Shown one piece after another: positions 1 through 7,838 of a stretch of DNA of 9,453 bases. How positions within the stretch are numbered: position 1 is the stretch's first letter; each line of letters begins with the position of its first letter. The notes below the pieces were generated by a model. The model worked only from the letters and a program-made list of their open reading frames with translations, did not search any database and was not told where the DNA came from. The position numbers and the translations under genes are program-made. Source of the DNA: an uncultured Porphyromonadaceae bacterium. Its GTDB lineage: Bacteria; Bacteroidota; Bacteroidia; Bacteroidales; Muribaculaceae. The stretch covers positions 1 through 9,453 of the forward strand of contig CAMWRO010000085.1 in assembly GCA_947176615.1 (NCBI GenBank), given 5' to 3'.

Positions 1-1068
1 ATCGAGCGTCACAAAGACCTCAAGATTGTCTATACTCCCATCCACGGAACCGGCGTGAAACTCATCCCCGATTCACTGCGCAACTACGGTTTCAACAACA
101 TCATCAACGTCCCCGAGCAGGATGTCCCCAGCGGAGACTTCCCCACCGTCGAGTCGCCCAACCCCGAGGTTCCCTCGGCTATGGCAATGGCTATCGCCAA
201 GGCCAAGGAGGTAAACGCCGACATCGTTATGGCATCGGACCCCGATGCTGACCGCATCGGCTGCGTAATCCGCGACAACACCGGCGAGTATGTACTGCTC
301 AACGGCAACCAGATCGTGATGATACTCCTCAACTACATCATCACCCGCAACAAGGAACTCGGCAAGCTCGACGGCAACGAATATATCGTCAAGACAATCG
401 TTACCACCGAGACCATCAAGTCGATTGCCGACGCTATGGGCGTCAAGATGTTTGACTGCTTCACCGGCTTCAAGTGGATTGCAGCCGTCATCCGCGACAA
501 CGAAGGAGCGATGCGCTACATCGGCGGCGGCGAGGAAAGCTACGGATTCTTGGCCGAGACATTTGCCCGCGACAAGGATGCCGTTTCGGCAATCTCGCTG
601 ATGGCCGAGGCTTGCGCTTGGGCCAAGGACAAGGGCATGGACTTCCAAGCCATGCTCGCCGACATCTATCTGAAATACGGATTCTCCCACGAGGTCGGCA
701 TCTCGGTAGTGCGCCCCGGCAAGAGCGGTGCCGAAGAAATTCAGGCTATGATGAAACAGTTCCGCGAGAATCCTCCCAAGAACCTCGCAGGCAGCGAAGT
801 CGTGACCGTCAAGGATTATCTGACCCTCAAGGCTACCGATGTCAAGACCGGCAATGTGACCGAAATGGATATGCCCACCACATCCAACGTGCTCCAGTAC
901 TTCACCGCCGACGGTTCTAAAGTATCGGTGCGTCCCTCGGGAACAGAACCCAAAATCAAGTTCTACATGGAAGTGCGCTGCCCGATGTCATCGGTCGACG
1001 ACTATTCCAAGTGTGGCAAAGAGGCTGAAGCCAAAATCGAAGCTCTGAAAAAAGACCTCGGAATCTAA
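1..1068 (+). CDS. Phospho-sugar mutase (phosphoglucomutase/phosphomannomutase family), C-terminal part
   Basis: The reading frame is open from the first base, so the gene starts upstream; 355 residues and the TAA stop are visible. The family interconverts hexose-1- and hexose-6-phosphates in the cytoplasm through a phosphoserine. Visible motifs, numbered in the fragment: TPIHGTG near residue 12, the metal-binding loop DPDADR at 80-85, TGFKW at about 155, the sugar-binding loop GGGEESYG at 175-182, and the phosphate-binding loop RPSGTEPK at 311-318. The catalytic serine motif belongs to the N-terminal domain and lies outside the window. The TGFKW and GGEESYG wording resembles the larger PGM2-like branch (around 580 residues) more than GlmM. 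Whether glucose-, mannose- or pentose-phosphate is the main substrate cannot be told. A GTG at 55 is an internal valine codon, not a start. A strong terminator follows 19 bases after the stop. Confidence 0.93.
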   Translation: MERHKDLKIVYTPIHGTGVKLIPDSLRNYGFNNIINVPEQDVPSGDFPTVESPNPEVPSAMAMAIAKAKEVNADIVMASDPDADRIGCVIRDNTGEYVLLNGNQIVMILLNYIITRNKELGKLDGNEYIVKTIVTTETIKSIADAMGVKMFDCFTGFKWIAAVIRDNEGAMRYIGGGEESYGFLAETFARDKDAVSAISLMAEACAWAKDKGMDFQAMLADIYLKYGFSHEVGISVVRPGKSGAEEIQAMMKQFRENPPKNLAGSEVVTVKDYLTLKATDVKTGNVTEMDMPTTSNVLQYFTADGSKVSVRPSGTEPKIKFYMEVRCPMSSVDDYSKCGKEAEAKIEALKKDLGI

Positions 1069-1087
1069 TCATTCTCAGAATGCAATA

Positions 1088-1130
1088 TAAAAATCCCGGA
1101 TGACAGATTTAACGTCATCCGGGATTTTTA
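1088..1130. terminator. Bidirectional intrinsic terminator between convergent genes
   Basis: A perfect 17-bp inverted repeat (arms 1088-1104 and 1114-1130) encloses a 9-base loop. The arms begin with TAAAAATCCCGG and end with CCGGGATTTTTA, so each strand has a GC-rich stem ending in a U-run. It lies 19 bases after the mutase stop and 2 bases beyond the GH32 stop on the other strand, so it can end both transcripts. Confidence 0.93.
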
Positions 1131-1132
1131 CT

Positions 1133-2602
1133 TCAATGGACAGATTTCAGCGGCCATGCCGTCAACTCAACGCGGGACCGTCCCCGGAGAGAGAAAATCT
1201 CAACGCCGGTCTGCGTGTCGCCGGGATAAGTCAGCAGGGTGAAAACCTGTTCACCGTCATTGGCAAATATCTCTATCGTGGAGCGGTCGACAAGTATCCG
1301 CAATCTGACTCGGTTATCCTTCATCGGCACACGGTCAAAAGCAATCCGGTCAAATTGAGGCAGAACAACATCGGCCACATTGCGCCTGTCAACAGTCAGA
1401 TATTGCGATTCAGAGTCATATGAGACAACAACCTTGCGCCCGTCGCCACAGCACAGATTCAGACCGGCCGCATCACCGCTGCCGCGGTCAATCGTTATTT
1501 CCGCATCAAGCTCATATACATTTCCCATCGCCGACACGGCCGGCAAATCACACACTCCTGCCCTGAGCTTTTTATTCACAGTCACCGGCGACTTCCGCAA
1601 CGACTTCAACGCCTCAACCGGTCGCTGCCTCAACCTCATTCCGTCAGAGGCTGCATACAGGCTCAGCCGGCGCGGAATCGACCACACCCCTTTGCCCCAC
1701 CTGCTCGGAGCGGCCTGAGCATAATCCCAAGTATTCACCCAACCGAGAGTATAGACATCTCCGGCTGAGTTATCATAGTCCTGAAAGACACGGGAGGCAT
1801 AATAATCAAGGCCGCTGTCGACATATCGAGGCGCGCTGTCGGGCAGGTCGGGGATAAAACGTGTCCCGTCAAAATCGCCCACAAAGTATTGTTCTCTCGC
1901 CCAATTGACCGACACCACCAATACCCAGCGACGTTCATCGCTACCCTCAACAGGCACCTTAAACATGTCGGGGCATTCCCAAGAGCGTTCCGAATCACCC
2001 ATAGGGCCGAAATCGCTCAGCCACTCCCAATGCTTGAGGTCGTCAGAACGATAAAACGCCACCTTTTTCTCCAAAGCCTTGGCTACAAGCATAATCCATT
2101 TACCTGTTGTATCATCCCATATAACCGTAGGGTCGCGGAATTCCGTACTCCAGATGTCAATGACAGGATTCAGGTCATAGTAATCAAACGTCACCCCGCC
2201 GTCGTGGCTGAAAGCAATACTCTGAGACTGTTTTTTGCTTTTTTCATCAAAGGATGTGAAAGCGGCTATCATTGCATCGTCGCCATATCCGGCTGTATTG
2301 TTACGGTCCACAACCACGCTGCCTGTAAATGTGGCTATACCGGCAGGAACACCCTTTATGGCGTGGTCGTTAAGCTCGCGCCAGTGAATCAAATCGACGG
2401 TCTCGGCGGCACCCCAGCTGTAGCCAATATACTTTCCGTCATGTTTCACCAGCCCGCACGGGTCGCCTATCCACCGATGGGCGGGAGTGAAATGATATTG
2501 CGGGCGGTAAGACTCGTTATAAAGCTTTGTGTCGGGGGGTGTCACGGCCATCGCCACAAGCGACAATGGGAGAGACAGAAGCGAAAACATCAGTTTATTC
2601 AT
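1133..2602 (-). CDS. Secreted glycoside hydrolase family 32 (beta-fructosidase/levanase-like)
   Basis: A protein of 489 residues. GH32 enzymes split terminal or internal fructose from sucrose, fructo-oligosaccharides, inulin or levan. The start chosen is ATG at 2602: it gives a clean signal peptide (MNKLMFSLLSLPLSLVAMA) and is preceded by a purine-rich AGAAAGAG. An upstream in-frame GTG at 2647 would add 15 non-signal-like residues and lies inside a hairpin. There is no lipobox cysteine, so a soluble periplasmic enzyme is expected. The three GH32 signatures are present: nucleophile D47 in WIGDPCG, transition-state D157 in FRDPT, and acid/base E209 in WECPD. The C-terminal beta-sandwich is recognisable by VDRSTIEIFANDGE. 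Odd points: the first motif is normally WMNDPNG, and the stretch that usually follows (FYQxNP...) is about 13 residues shorter. It is the last gene of the operon, 102 bases after susD. The exact fructan specificity is not determinable. Confidence 0.93.
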   Translation of the reverse strand: MNKLMFSLLSLPLSLVAMAVTPPDTKLYNESYRPQYHFTPAHRWIGDPCGLVKHDGKYIGYSWGAAETVDLIHWRELNDHAIKGVPAGIATFTGSVVVDRNNTAGYGDDAMIAAFTSFDEKSKKQSQSIAFSHDGGVTFDYYDLNPVIDIWSTEFRDPTVIWDDTTGKWIMLVAKALEKKVAFYRSDDLKHWEWLSDFGPMGDSERSWECPDMFKVPVEGSDERRWVLVVSVNWAREQYFVGDFDGTRFIPDLPDSAPRYVDSGLDYYASRVFQDYDNSAGDVYTLGWVNTWDYAQAAPSRWGKGVWSIPRRLSLYAASDGMRLRQRPVEALKSLRKSPVTVNKKLRAGVCDLPAVSAMGNVYELDAEITIDRGSGDAAGLNLCCGDGRKVVVSYDSESQYLTVDRRNVADVVLPQFDRIAFDRVPMKDNRVRLRILVDRSTIEIFANDGEQVFTLLTYPGDTQTGVEIFSLRGRSRVELTAWPLKSVH

Positions 2603-2616
2603 CTCTTTCTTTTTAT

Positions 2617-2649
2617 AAAAGCGGGTGACGCATCGCTGACACGTCACCC
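2617..2649 (-). promoter_or_regulatory. Intergenic hairpin between susD and the GH32 gene (attenuator or mRNA-end stabiliser)
   Basis: Perfect 8-bp inverted repeat GGGTGACG (2623-2630) and CGTCACCC (2642-2649) with an 11-base loop. Read on the transcribed minus strand, the stem is followed by GC and then TTTT, a weak terminator shape. It sits about 20 bases upstream of the GH32 ATG. It could lower GH32 expression relative to susCD or protect the 3' end of the susCD message; the role is inferred. Confidence 0.55.
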
Positions 2650-2681
2650 TCCGATAACTACTAAAACAATTGTATGTTATT

Positions 2682-2711
2682 ATATTACCTCAGAATATAT
2701 TACCTCAGAAT
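2682..2711. repeat. Perfect 15-bp tandem duplication spanning the susD stop codon
   Basis: Two adjacent identical copies of ATATTACCTCAGAAT (2682-2696 and 2697-2711). The right copy contains the final Phe codon and TGA stop of susD on the minus strand. Because 15 is a multiple of three, the left copy repeats Phe-stop in the same frame, giving a second TGA five codons downstream. It looks like a recent slippage duplication with no coding effect. Confidence 0.9.
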
Positions 2712-4474
2712 GCGGGATAGCCGGGATTCTGCGTGTACTTTCCGAGCGAGAAATTGTACTGTGCGACGGGAATGGGGAAATATTCCTCGCCGGCATCGAA
2801 AACCGCGTTCTGATAATAGATGCGGGTATCTTTCTCGGCGTCGAAATAGGCTGTCATGACATCCTTGGCAATGCCCCAGCGCACCAAGTCGAAGTAACGC
2901 TCCCCTTCGAGAGCCTTTTCAAGGCGCATCTCGGTGCGGAGTGCCTTGCGGGCATAATCCTGATTCCACCCTGCGGCGGGATAAAGGCCGATTTTGTAGT
3001 TGGCGGCATCCTTTGTGGGGTCACTGAAATCTTTTACACGGGCACTGTTCATGGCGCGCTCACGCACACGGTTGATGAGCTCGCGAGCCTCGGCAAGATT
3101 GTCGCCGCCAAGCTCGATCAGAGCCTCGGCCTTGTACAGGAGCAGGTCGGCATAGCGGATAATCTGCCAGTTGAGCTGCGAGGCACCCCACGGCCACCCC
3201 TGATACATATCCTTTGACTCGGGCGACACCCAGAATCGCTTGGTGCAGTTGTGGCCGTAGACACCGCGGTCGCGCACCCATGACTGACAGGGCGAGGCTG
3301 CATATGTCTTATAGGTTATCGTCGGACGACCTACCACAAAGTCAAGACGGGGGTCAACACCGGGAGTGACATTGGAAAGCGTCTGATTCTCGTCGTCGAT
3401 AAATGTCACGACAGCATAGTCGGGACGCGACTGATAGTCAAATACAGGCAGACCGTCGGCATCAGTCTGATAAGCGTTTATCAAGTCCTGAGAGGGAAGG
3501 AAGAACCCGTCGCCGTGGTAGGGACTGTTTCCGCCGGGAGAGTTGAGAAGATTGCTCCAGTTCACGCGCCCGGCATCACCCGAGCCGTCGTTCATCGAGT
3601 ACTGGACGGCCCACACTGACTCAACGCCGTTTTCGTTGGCCACAAGGTCAAGGTCCTGAAAGTCGGGCAGAAGGTCATAACCCTGCACCTTGTCGATAAG
3701 TTCGACAACCTCTTTCATCAGCGTCTTGTTGATGTTGACGACCTCGTGGGTGGTCTCGTCCTGCTCGTAGGCCTGATAGAGTTTTACTTTTGCCGCGTAG
3801 GCATAAGCGATGTTGCGGTTTACGCGCCCCACCTCGCTCTGACGCTCGGGCAGCGACTCGGCCGCGTCAAGAAGCTCGGCCGCGATGCGTGAAAGATGCT
3901 GGTCACGGGTAAATTCGTCGTTGGAAACGTTGACATACTCGGTGGTGGGCAGATTCTCGTCCATATAAGGGACTTTGTTGAAAAGACGCACCAGCTCAAA
4001 GTAGAAGTGGGCGCGCAGCACTTTCATCTCGGCTATGCGCGATGCTTTAACCTTGACCTCGTTTTCATCGGCGGCATTCAGCACTCGCAGCGCGGCATTG
4101 CAACGCGAAATCTGACTGTACAGGTTAAACCATTTTCCGTCGATATTGCCGTTATTGGCCTGCATCTGGAATGTCTCCATCGCGTGAATGTCCCAGAGGT
4201 CGCCTTCGCCGCCGCCACCTTTATAGGCATTGTCGGCGCGCACTTCGCCAAAGCTCCAGTTGGTTGTCGGACGCACCCACGGGTCGCCCTGCTCGTTGGT
4301 GAATCCCGACAGGGAGGCGTAGGCTGAATTTACGAGGAGGTCAATGGCCTCGGTAGAGGTCATGATGCCGTCAGAGAGACTGCCCTGAGGCTTGTTTTCG
4401 AGAAAGTCGTCGCTACAGGATGCGAGCAGTGCCACGCAGGCGATTGCGGCCGATGATATATTGAGGATTTTCAT
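2705..4474 (-). CDS. SusD/RagB-family outer-membrane nutrient-binding lipoprotein
   Basis: A protein of 589 residues. SusD proteins sit on the cell surface as a lid on the SusC channel and bind the glycan. Evidence: an N-terminal lipoprotein signal with lipobox LLASC, cysteine at 20, followed by SDD, which matches the acidic surface-export signal described for Bacteroidota lipoproteins; then FLENKPQGSLSD, the usual start of the mature protein. The N-terminal region contains the TPR-type helices (MKVLRAHFYFELVRLF, residues 150-165). The C-terminal RagB/SusD part has IRYADLLLYKAEALIELG (439-456), EMRLEKALEGERYFDLVRWG (515-534), YFPIP (565-569) and the typical ending TQNPGY. The ATG at 4474 directly precedes the signal peptide; no strong Shine-Dalgarno is seen, which is common in this phylum. 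It lies 27 bases after the susC stop, so the two are surely cotranscribed. The specific ligand cannot be read from the sequence; fructan is inferred from the GH32 neighbour. Confidence 0.95.
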   Translation of the reverse strand: MKILNISSAAIACVALLASCSDDFLENKPQGSLSDGIMTSTEAIDLLVNSAYASLSGFTNEQGDPWVRPTTNWSFGEVRADNAYKGGGGEGDLWDIHAMETFQMQANNGNIDGKWFNLYSQISRCNAALRVLNAADENEVKVKASRIAEMKVLRAHFYFELVRLFNKVPYMDENLPTTEYVNVSNDEFTRDQHLSRIAAELLDAAESLPERQSEVGRVNRNIAYAYAAKVKLYQAYEQDETTHEVVNINKTLMKEVVELIDKVQGYDLLPDFQDLDLVANENGVESVWAVQYSMNDGSGDAGRVNWSNLLNSPGGNSPYHGDGFFLPSQDLINAYQTDADGLPVFDYQSRPDYAVVTFIDDENQTLSNVTPGVDPRLDFVVGRPTITYKTYAASPCQSWVRDRGVYGHNCTKRFWVSPESKDMYQGWPWGASQLNWQIIRYADLLLYKAEALIELGGDNLAEARELINRVRERAMNSARVKDFSDPTKDAANYKIGLYPAAGWNQDYARKALRTEMRLEKALEGERYFDLVRWGIAKDVMTAYFDAEKDTRIYYQNAVFDAGEEYFPIPVAQYNFSLGKYTQNPGYPAF

Positions 4475-4501
4475 TGTTATTGTCGTTTTTAAGGTGAATG
4501 A

Positions 4502-7500
4502 TTAGAAACCGAACTGGATGCCGAGCGTATACTGGCGGGGAAGGGCGTAGGGATAACCGAGGCCCTCGGGATCGGCGCCGGTGTAACCGGTGACGGTAAA
4601 GAGATTCTGTGCTTGGAAATAGACACGGGCGTTGCTCATGTGCAACTTGCTGCGCACGCTTGCGGGGAGCGTGTAACCCAAAGTCAGGGTCTTCATGCGC
4701 AGGAACGAGCCGTTTTCGATGTGGAACTCCGAGACTTCATGCTCGTTGTTGCCGTTGTCGGTTGTCGGGGCCGGGGTGTCACAGTTGTAATAACCGGTGG
4801 TCAGATACTCGTCATAGGCATTGGCTGCGTCAAGAAGACGGCGGCCGTGGTTGCCGTTCCAGCACTGGAACAGGTCAGTGTAATACTTGGAGTTGTTAAA
4901 CGCGTCGCGGATAATCGCCGAGAAGAACATGCTGAGGTCAAACCCCTTGTAGTTGGCTCCGAGATTGAGGCCAAACTGGGCTTTGGGGAGGTCGCAGCCG
5001 AGCCATGTGCGGTCATTGTAGTTGATTTTTCCGTCACCGTCGGCATCGACATAGCGGATGCGGCCCACTTCGGGTTTACCGAACTCTACCTGATATTTCT
5101 GACAATACTCGTCGACTTCGGCCTGTGTGTGGAACACTCCATCGGTCTTGAATCCCATCCATGACCCGAGCGACTGCCCTACGAGGGAGTGCCCGGCATA
5201 ACCGCCACCATAGGTATAATAGATGTCGTCAAGAAGGTCGGTCACCTTGTTCTTCGACACGGTGAAGTTGAACGCGATGTCGTAGCTGAAATCCTTGTTG
5301 ACAGCGTCGCGCCAGTTGATGGTTCCTTCGACACCCTTGTTGGTCATCTCGCCGCCGTTATACCAGCAGTAGCCACCCTCGCCTATCGTCGCGATATAGG
5401 GTTTCTCGACGAGCATGTCCTTTGTTTCCTTATAGAAGTAGTCAAGCGACACTGTCAGGCGGTTATTTAGGAAACCGGCATCCACACCGATATTGGTCTG
5501 ATAGGTCTTCTCCCATTTGAGATCGGGGTTGGTCGTGCGGATTCGGTAAGCACCGGGGGCGAGAGTCGTGCCGTCGCCGCTCATGTTGTAGGAACCGCGG
5601 TCAAGGCTCATCAGATATTTGGCATAGAATGCCTCGTTGTCGATAAGGTCGTTGCCGTTGATACCCCATGACCCGCGGATTTTGAGGTCAGAAAGCCAGT
5701 TGCGTGTCGCCTCCATGAAATTTTCCTGCGAAATACGCCATCCGGCCGAGAAGGAGGGGAACCAGTCATAGTTGTGGTCCTTAGAGAGACGTGACGATGC
5801 GTCACGACGGATGGTGATCGATGCAAGATACTTGTTGTCGTAGGTATAATTCAGTTTGCCGAATCCCGAGAACATCGAATAGTTGGATGCTCCTGCCCCG
5901 ACGTTCTTTCCGGCGGTCACGTTTCCGAGATAGAGATAGTTGGGGTCCTCGATGGCAAGACCTGTGCCGTAACCCGAAAATTCTTCAAAGTGATAGCGTT
6001 TTGACTCGATACCCACGAGGGCCATAATCGAGTTGCGGCCGAAATCGGCATTGTACTGCGCGGTATTGGTCCACACCCAGTCTACGTTTTTCTTGGTCGA
6101 CTGACTCAGCTTGTTCACGTCGTCGCGCAGCCATTTGGGTTCAAAAGTCTTGTTGGTCTCATTATAATAGTTCACACCGAAGTTGGTCTTGACAATGAGA
6201 TGCTTGACCGGCTCAATCTGGAGATAGGCGTTACCGAACACACGCCAGTATTCATGCTTGTTTCCCTTGTTGTTCTCGATGAGACGCATCATGTTGGGGG
6301 CATCACCGAGGATGTCGTTGATCTGGTCGACATACACACCCTCCGCGTCATAGACAGCCTTGGCGGGGTGCTGCTTCACGGCGTTTTCCTCGGCCCCGCC
6401 GGGCATATAGTGGGCGCGCCACCAGTTGACAGCCACATTGCCGCCGGCGCGGAGACGGTTGTTGAGGAAACCGTAGTCGCTGCTGAAACGGGAGTTGACA
6501 CGCTGGAAGTCTGAACCCTTGACGATACCGTCATGGTCGAGCCAGCTGAGCGAGAGGGAGGAGGAGCCGTTGTCGGAACCCTTGGAAAGGCCGATGCTGT
6601 AGGTCTGCATCAACGCGGTGCGGTGGATTTCCTTCTCCCAGTCAGTTGTCTGAGGCAACACATCGACGCCGTTAAGGTTTTTATAAGTCTGAAGGTTGGC
6701 GGTAGCACCGTTTCCATAGATGGCCGATGACGGTGTCGCGCCGTTATGGGCATACTTGTAGGCCGACCAGTAGACATCTCCCCACTGATAGGCGTCGAGA
6801 AGATCAAGGCCGCTGTTGTAGGTCTGTAATGTCAGTGTGGCGTCAAAAGTCACTCGCGACTCACCGGCGCGGGCGCGCTTGGTAGTGATGATGATGACGC
6901 CGTTGGCAGCCTGAGCGCCATAGATTGACGCCGACGCGGCATCTTTCAGCACTTGGATTGACTCGACATCGTTGCTGCTGAGGATTGTTCCGGGATTTTC
7001 GCGTGTCATCACGCCGTCGATGACATAAAGCGGACCGTTGGCATCGCCACGGAATGAAGATGCGCCACGGATAGATGTCCCGGTGCTGAGACCGCCGGGG
7101 GTACCGTCAGTTGTAACCGTCATACCGGCCACACGTCCCTGAAGTGACTGAATCACGTTGCCGGTGGGGGTGTCGGCAACATCCTTCATCTTGACTACCG
7201 ACACCGAGCCGGTCAGGTCAGATTTCTTTTCAGCCGAATAACCCACAACAACGACCTCGTCAAGAAGCTCGGCATCCTCATCAAGACTGACTGTCAGCGA
7301 CGGCTGCGCTTTCACGGTGACGGTCTTGTAACCGACGTATGAGATTGTAAGGCCGGTTCCCTCGGGTACATTTAAGGTGAATTTTCCGTCAAAATCGGTG
7401 GTGACACCGTTCTTTTCATTGTCGGCAGGGATTACGACCGCCCCGATGAGGGGCTCGTTGTCGGTCGCCGAGATGACCGTTCCCTGCACAGTGATGTTTT

Positions 7501-7561
7501 GCGCTTGTGCGAGCAATGCTACAAGAAGCAGCATGACGGCACTGAGGATTGTTTTTTTCAT
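4502..7561 (-). CDS. SusC/RagA-family TonB-dependent outer-membrane glycan transporter
   Basis: A protein of 1019 residues, typical for SusC. It forms the TonB-powered 22-strand outer-membrane barrel that works with SusD. Domains: signal peptide (1-20, cleavage at AQA/Q), carboxypeptidase-D-like N-terminal extension (about 23-99, with PLIGA and DFDGKFTL), TonB-box region DEVVVVGY (101-108), plug domain (about 114-230, with QGRVAGM, SIRGASS, YVIDGV and KDAASASIYGAQAANGVIIITTK), then the barrel to the terminal phenylalanine (YTLGIQFGF). A DADGDGKINYND segment at 839-850 resembles the calcium-binding-like loop common in this family. The start chosen is ATG at 7561; an in-frame TTG at 7600 would place the start inside the predicted -7 promoter element and before the signal peptide. 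It is the first gene of the operon, followed by susD. No N-terminal STN domain is present, so a FecIR-type sigma/anti-sigma switch is not expected to act through it. Confidence 0.96.
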   Translation of the reverse strand: MKKTILSAVMLLLVALLAQAQNITVQGTVISATDNEPLIGAVVIPADNEKNGVTTDFDGKFTLNVPEGTGLTISYVGYKTVTVKAQPSLTVSLDEDAELLDEVVVVGYSAEKKSDLTGSVSVVKMKDVADTPTGNVIQSLQGRVAGMTVTTDGTPGGLSTGTSIRGASSFRGDANGPLYVIDGVMTRENPGTILSSNDVESIQVLKDAASASIYGAQAANGVIIITTKRARAGESRVTFDATLTLQTYNSGLDLLDAYQWGDVYWSAYKYAHNGATPSSAIYGNGATANLQTYKNLNGVDVLPQTTDWEKEIHRTALMQTYSIGLSKGSDNGSSSLSLSWLDHDGIVKGSDFQRVNSRFSSDYGFLNNRLRAGGNVAVNWWRAHYMPGGAEENAVKQHPAKAVYDAEGVYVDQINDILGDAPNMMRLIENNKGNKHEYWRVFGNAYLQIEPVKHLIVKTNFGVNYYNETNKTFEPKWLRDDVNKLSQSTKKNVDWVWTNTAQYNADFGRNSIMALVGIESKRYHFEEFSGYGTGLAIEDPNYLYLGNVTAGKNVGAGASNYSMFSGFGKLNYTYDNKYLASITIRRDASSRLSKDHNYDWFPSFSAGWRISQENFMEATRNWLSDLKIRGSWGINGNDLIDNEAFYAKYLMSLDRGSYNMSGDGTTLAPGAYRIRTTNPDLKWEKTYQTNIGVDAGFLNNRLTVSLDYFYKETKDMLVEKPYIATIGEGGYCWYNGGEMTNKGVEGTINWRDAVNKDFSYDIAFNFTVSKNKVTDLLDDIYYTYGGGYAGHSLVGQSLGSWMGFKTDGVFHTQAEVDEYCQKYQVEFGKPEVGRIRYVDADGDGKINYNDRTWLGCDLPKAQFGLNLGANYKGFDLSMFFSAIIRDAFNNSKYYTDLFQCWNGNHGRRLLDAANAYDEYLTTGYYNCDTPAPTTDNGNNEHEVSEFHIENGSFLRMKTLTLGYTLPASVRSKLHMSNARVYFQAQNLFTVTGYTGADPEGLGYPYALPRQYTLGIQFGF

Positions 7562-7597
7562 GTCTGTGTTTCGATTGGTTAATTTTTCATTCTGACA

Positions 7598-7605
7598 CAA
7601 AGTTA
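7598..7605 (-). promoter_or_regulatory. Predicted promoter (-7 element) of the susC-susD-GH32 operon
   Basis: On the minus strand these bases read TAACTTTG, an exact match to the Bacteroidota -7 consensus TAnnTTTG. Transcription would start near 7591, giving a leader of about 30 bases before the susC ATG at 7561. No TTTG is found at the -33 distance (around 7626-7630), which fits a promoter that needs an activator, as usual for sugar-induced loci. Confidence 0.7.
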
Positions 7606-7623
7606 GCCAACATTCCGTTTATA

Positions 7624-7693
7624 CTGTTATAAAGGGTGGTGCAACGGGTATAAATAATCGAGCAATGCAACATCTGTTATCCATATTGCACCA
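7624..7693. promoter_or_regulatory. Candidate operator upstream of the susC promoter
   Basis: An exact 8-bp inverted repeat, TGGTGCAA (7637-7644) and TTGCACCA (7686-7693), frames the region, with another TGCAAC at 7666-7671 matching TGCAAC at 7640-7645 (26 bases apart). CTGTTAT also occurs twice, at 7624-7630 and 7674-7680, 50 bases apart, each time next to a TGGTGCAA-type site. The block ends about 20 bases upstream of the -7 element, the right place for an activator such as a hybrid two-component system. The binding protein is unknown. Confidence 0.45.
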
Positions 7694-7736
7694 TTTCTGA
7701 TATGTAAATTTAATAAATAGCCTCAAAATTCACAAC

Positions 7737-7774
7737 AAAAAAAGGAGGAGTCGGAAAATTTTCCCGGCTCCTCC
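7737..7774 (-). terminator. Intrinsic terminator facing leftward, upstream of the susC promoter
   Basis: GGAGGAG (7744-7750) pairs with CTCCTCC (7768-7774), followed inward by CGG/CCG, with an A-T-rich loop. On the minus strand the stem is followed directly by seven U (A-run 7737-7743), the form of an intrinsic terminator; on the plus strand there is no U-run after the stem. The minus-strand RNA has one A-C mismatch in the stem (7751/7767). It would stop leftward transcription arriving from 7775 or beyond before it reaches the operon promoter. Confidence 0.7.
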
Positions 7775-7804
7775 CCTCACGTTTCAACTATTTATTTATG
7801 AGAG

Positions 7805-7838
7805 CCTCATTACCCGGTTTCACAACTCGATAATGAGG
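7805..7838. repeat. Inverted repeat next to the leftward terminator
   Basis: CCTCATTA (7805-7812) and TAATGAGG (7831-7838) are exact 8-bp complements separated by 18 bases. On the minus strand this hairpin would come about 30 bases before the terminator at 7774-7737, so the pair could form the end of a small RNA. No minus-strand TAnnTTTG was found within about 200 bases upstream, so a transcript is not shown. Confidence 0.4.

Noticed and set aside
73..690. A 205-codon open frame on the minus strand inside the phosphosugar mutase gene
   Set aside because: It is a mirror of a gene with all family motifs and has no domain features of its own.
2645..2647. GTG start that would lengthen the GH32 protein to 504 residues
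   Set aside because: It lies inside the intergenic hairpin and puts a charged, non-signal segment before an excellent signal peptide.
1889..3217. A 442-codon open frame on the plus strand, antisense to the GH32 gene and susD
   Set aside because: It runs opposite two well-recognised genes, crosses their intergenic gap, shows no protein-family motifs and has no promoter; it is explained by the codon bias of the real genes.
7598..7600. TTG start that would lengthen SusC to 1032 residues
   Set aside because: It lies inside the predicted -7 promoter element and upstream of the expected transcript start; the ATG at 7561 begins a clean signal peptide.
7677..7685. A near match to a DnaA box (TTATCCATA), suggesting a replication origin
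   Set aside because: A single imperfect copy without a cluster or origin-type gene neighbours.
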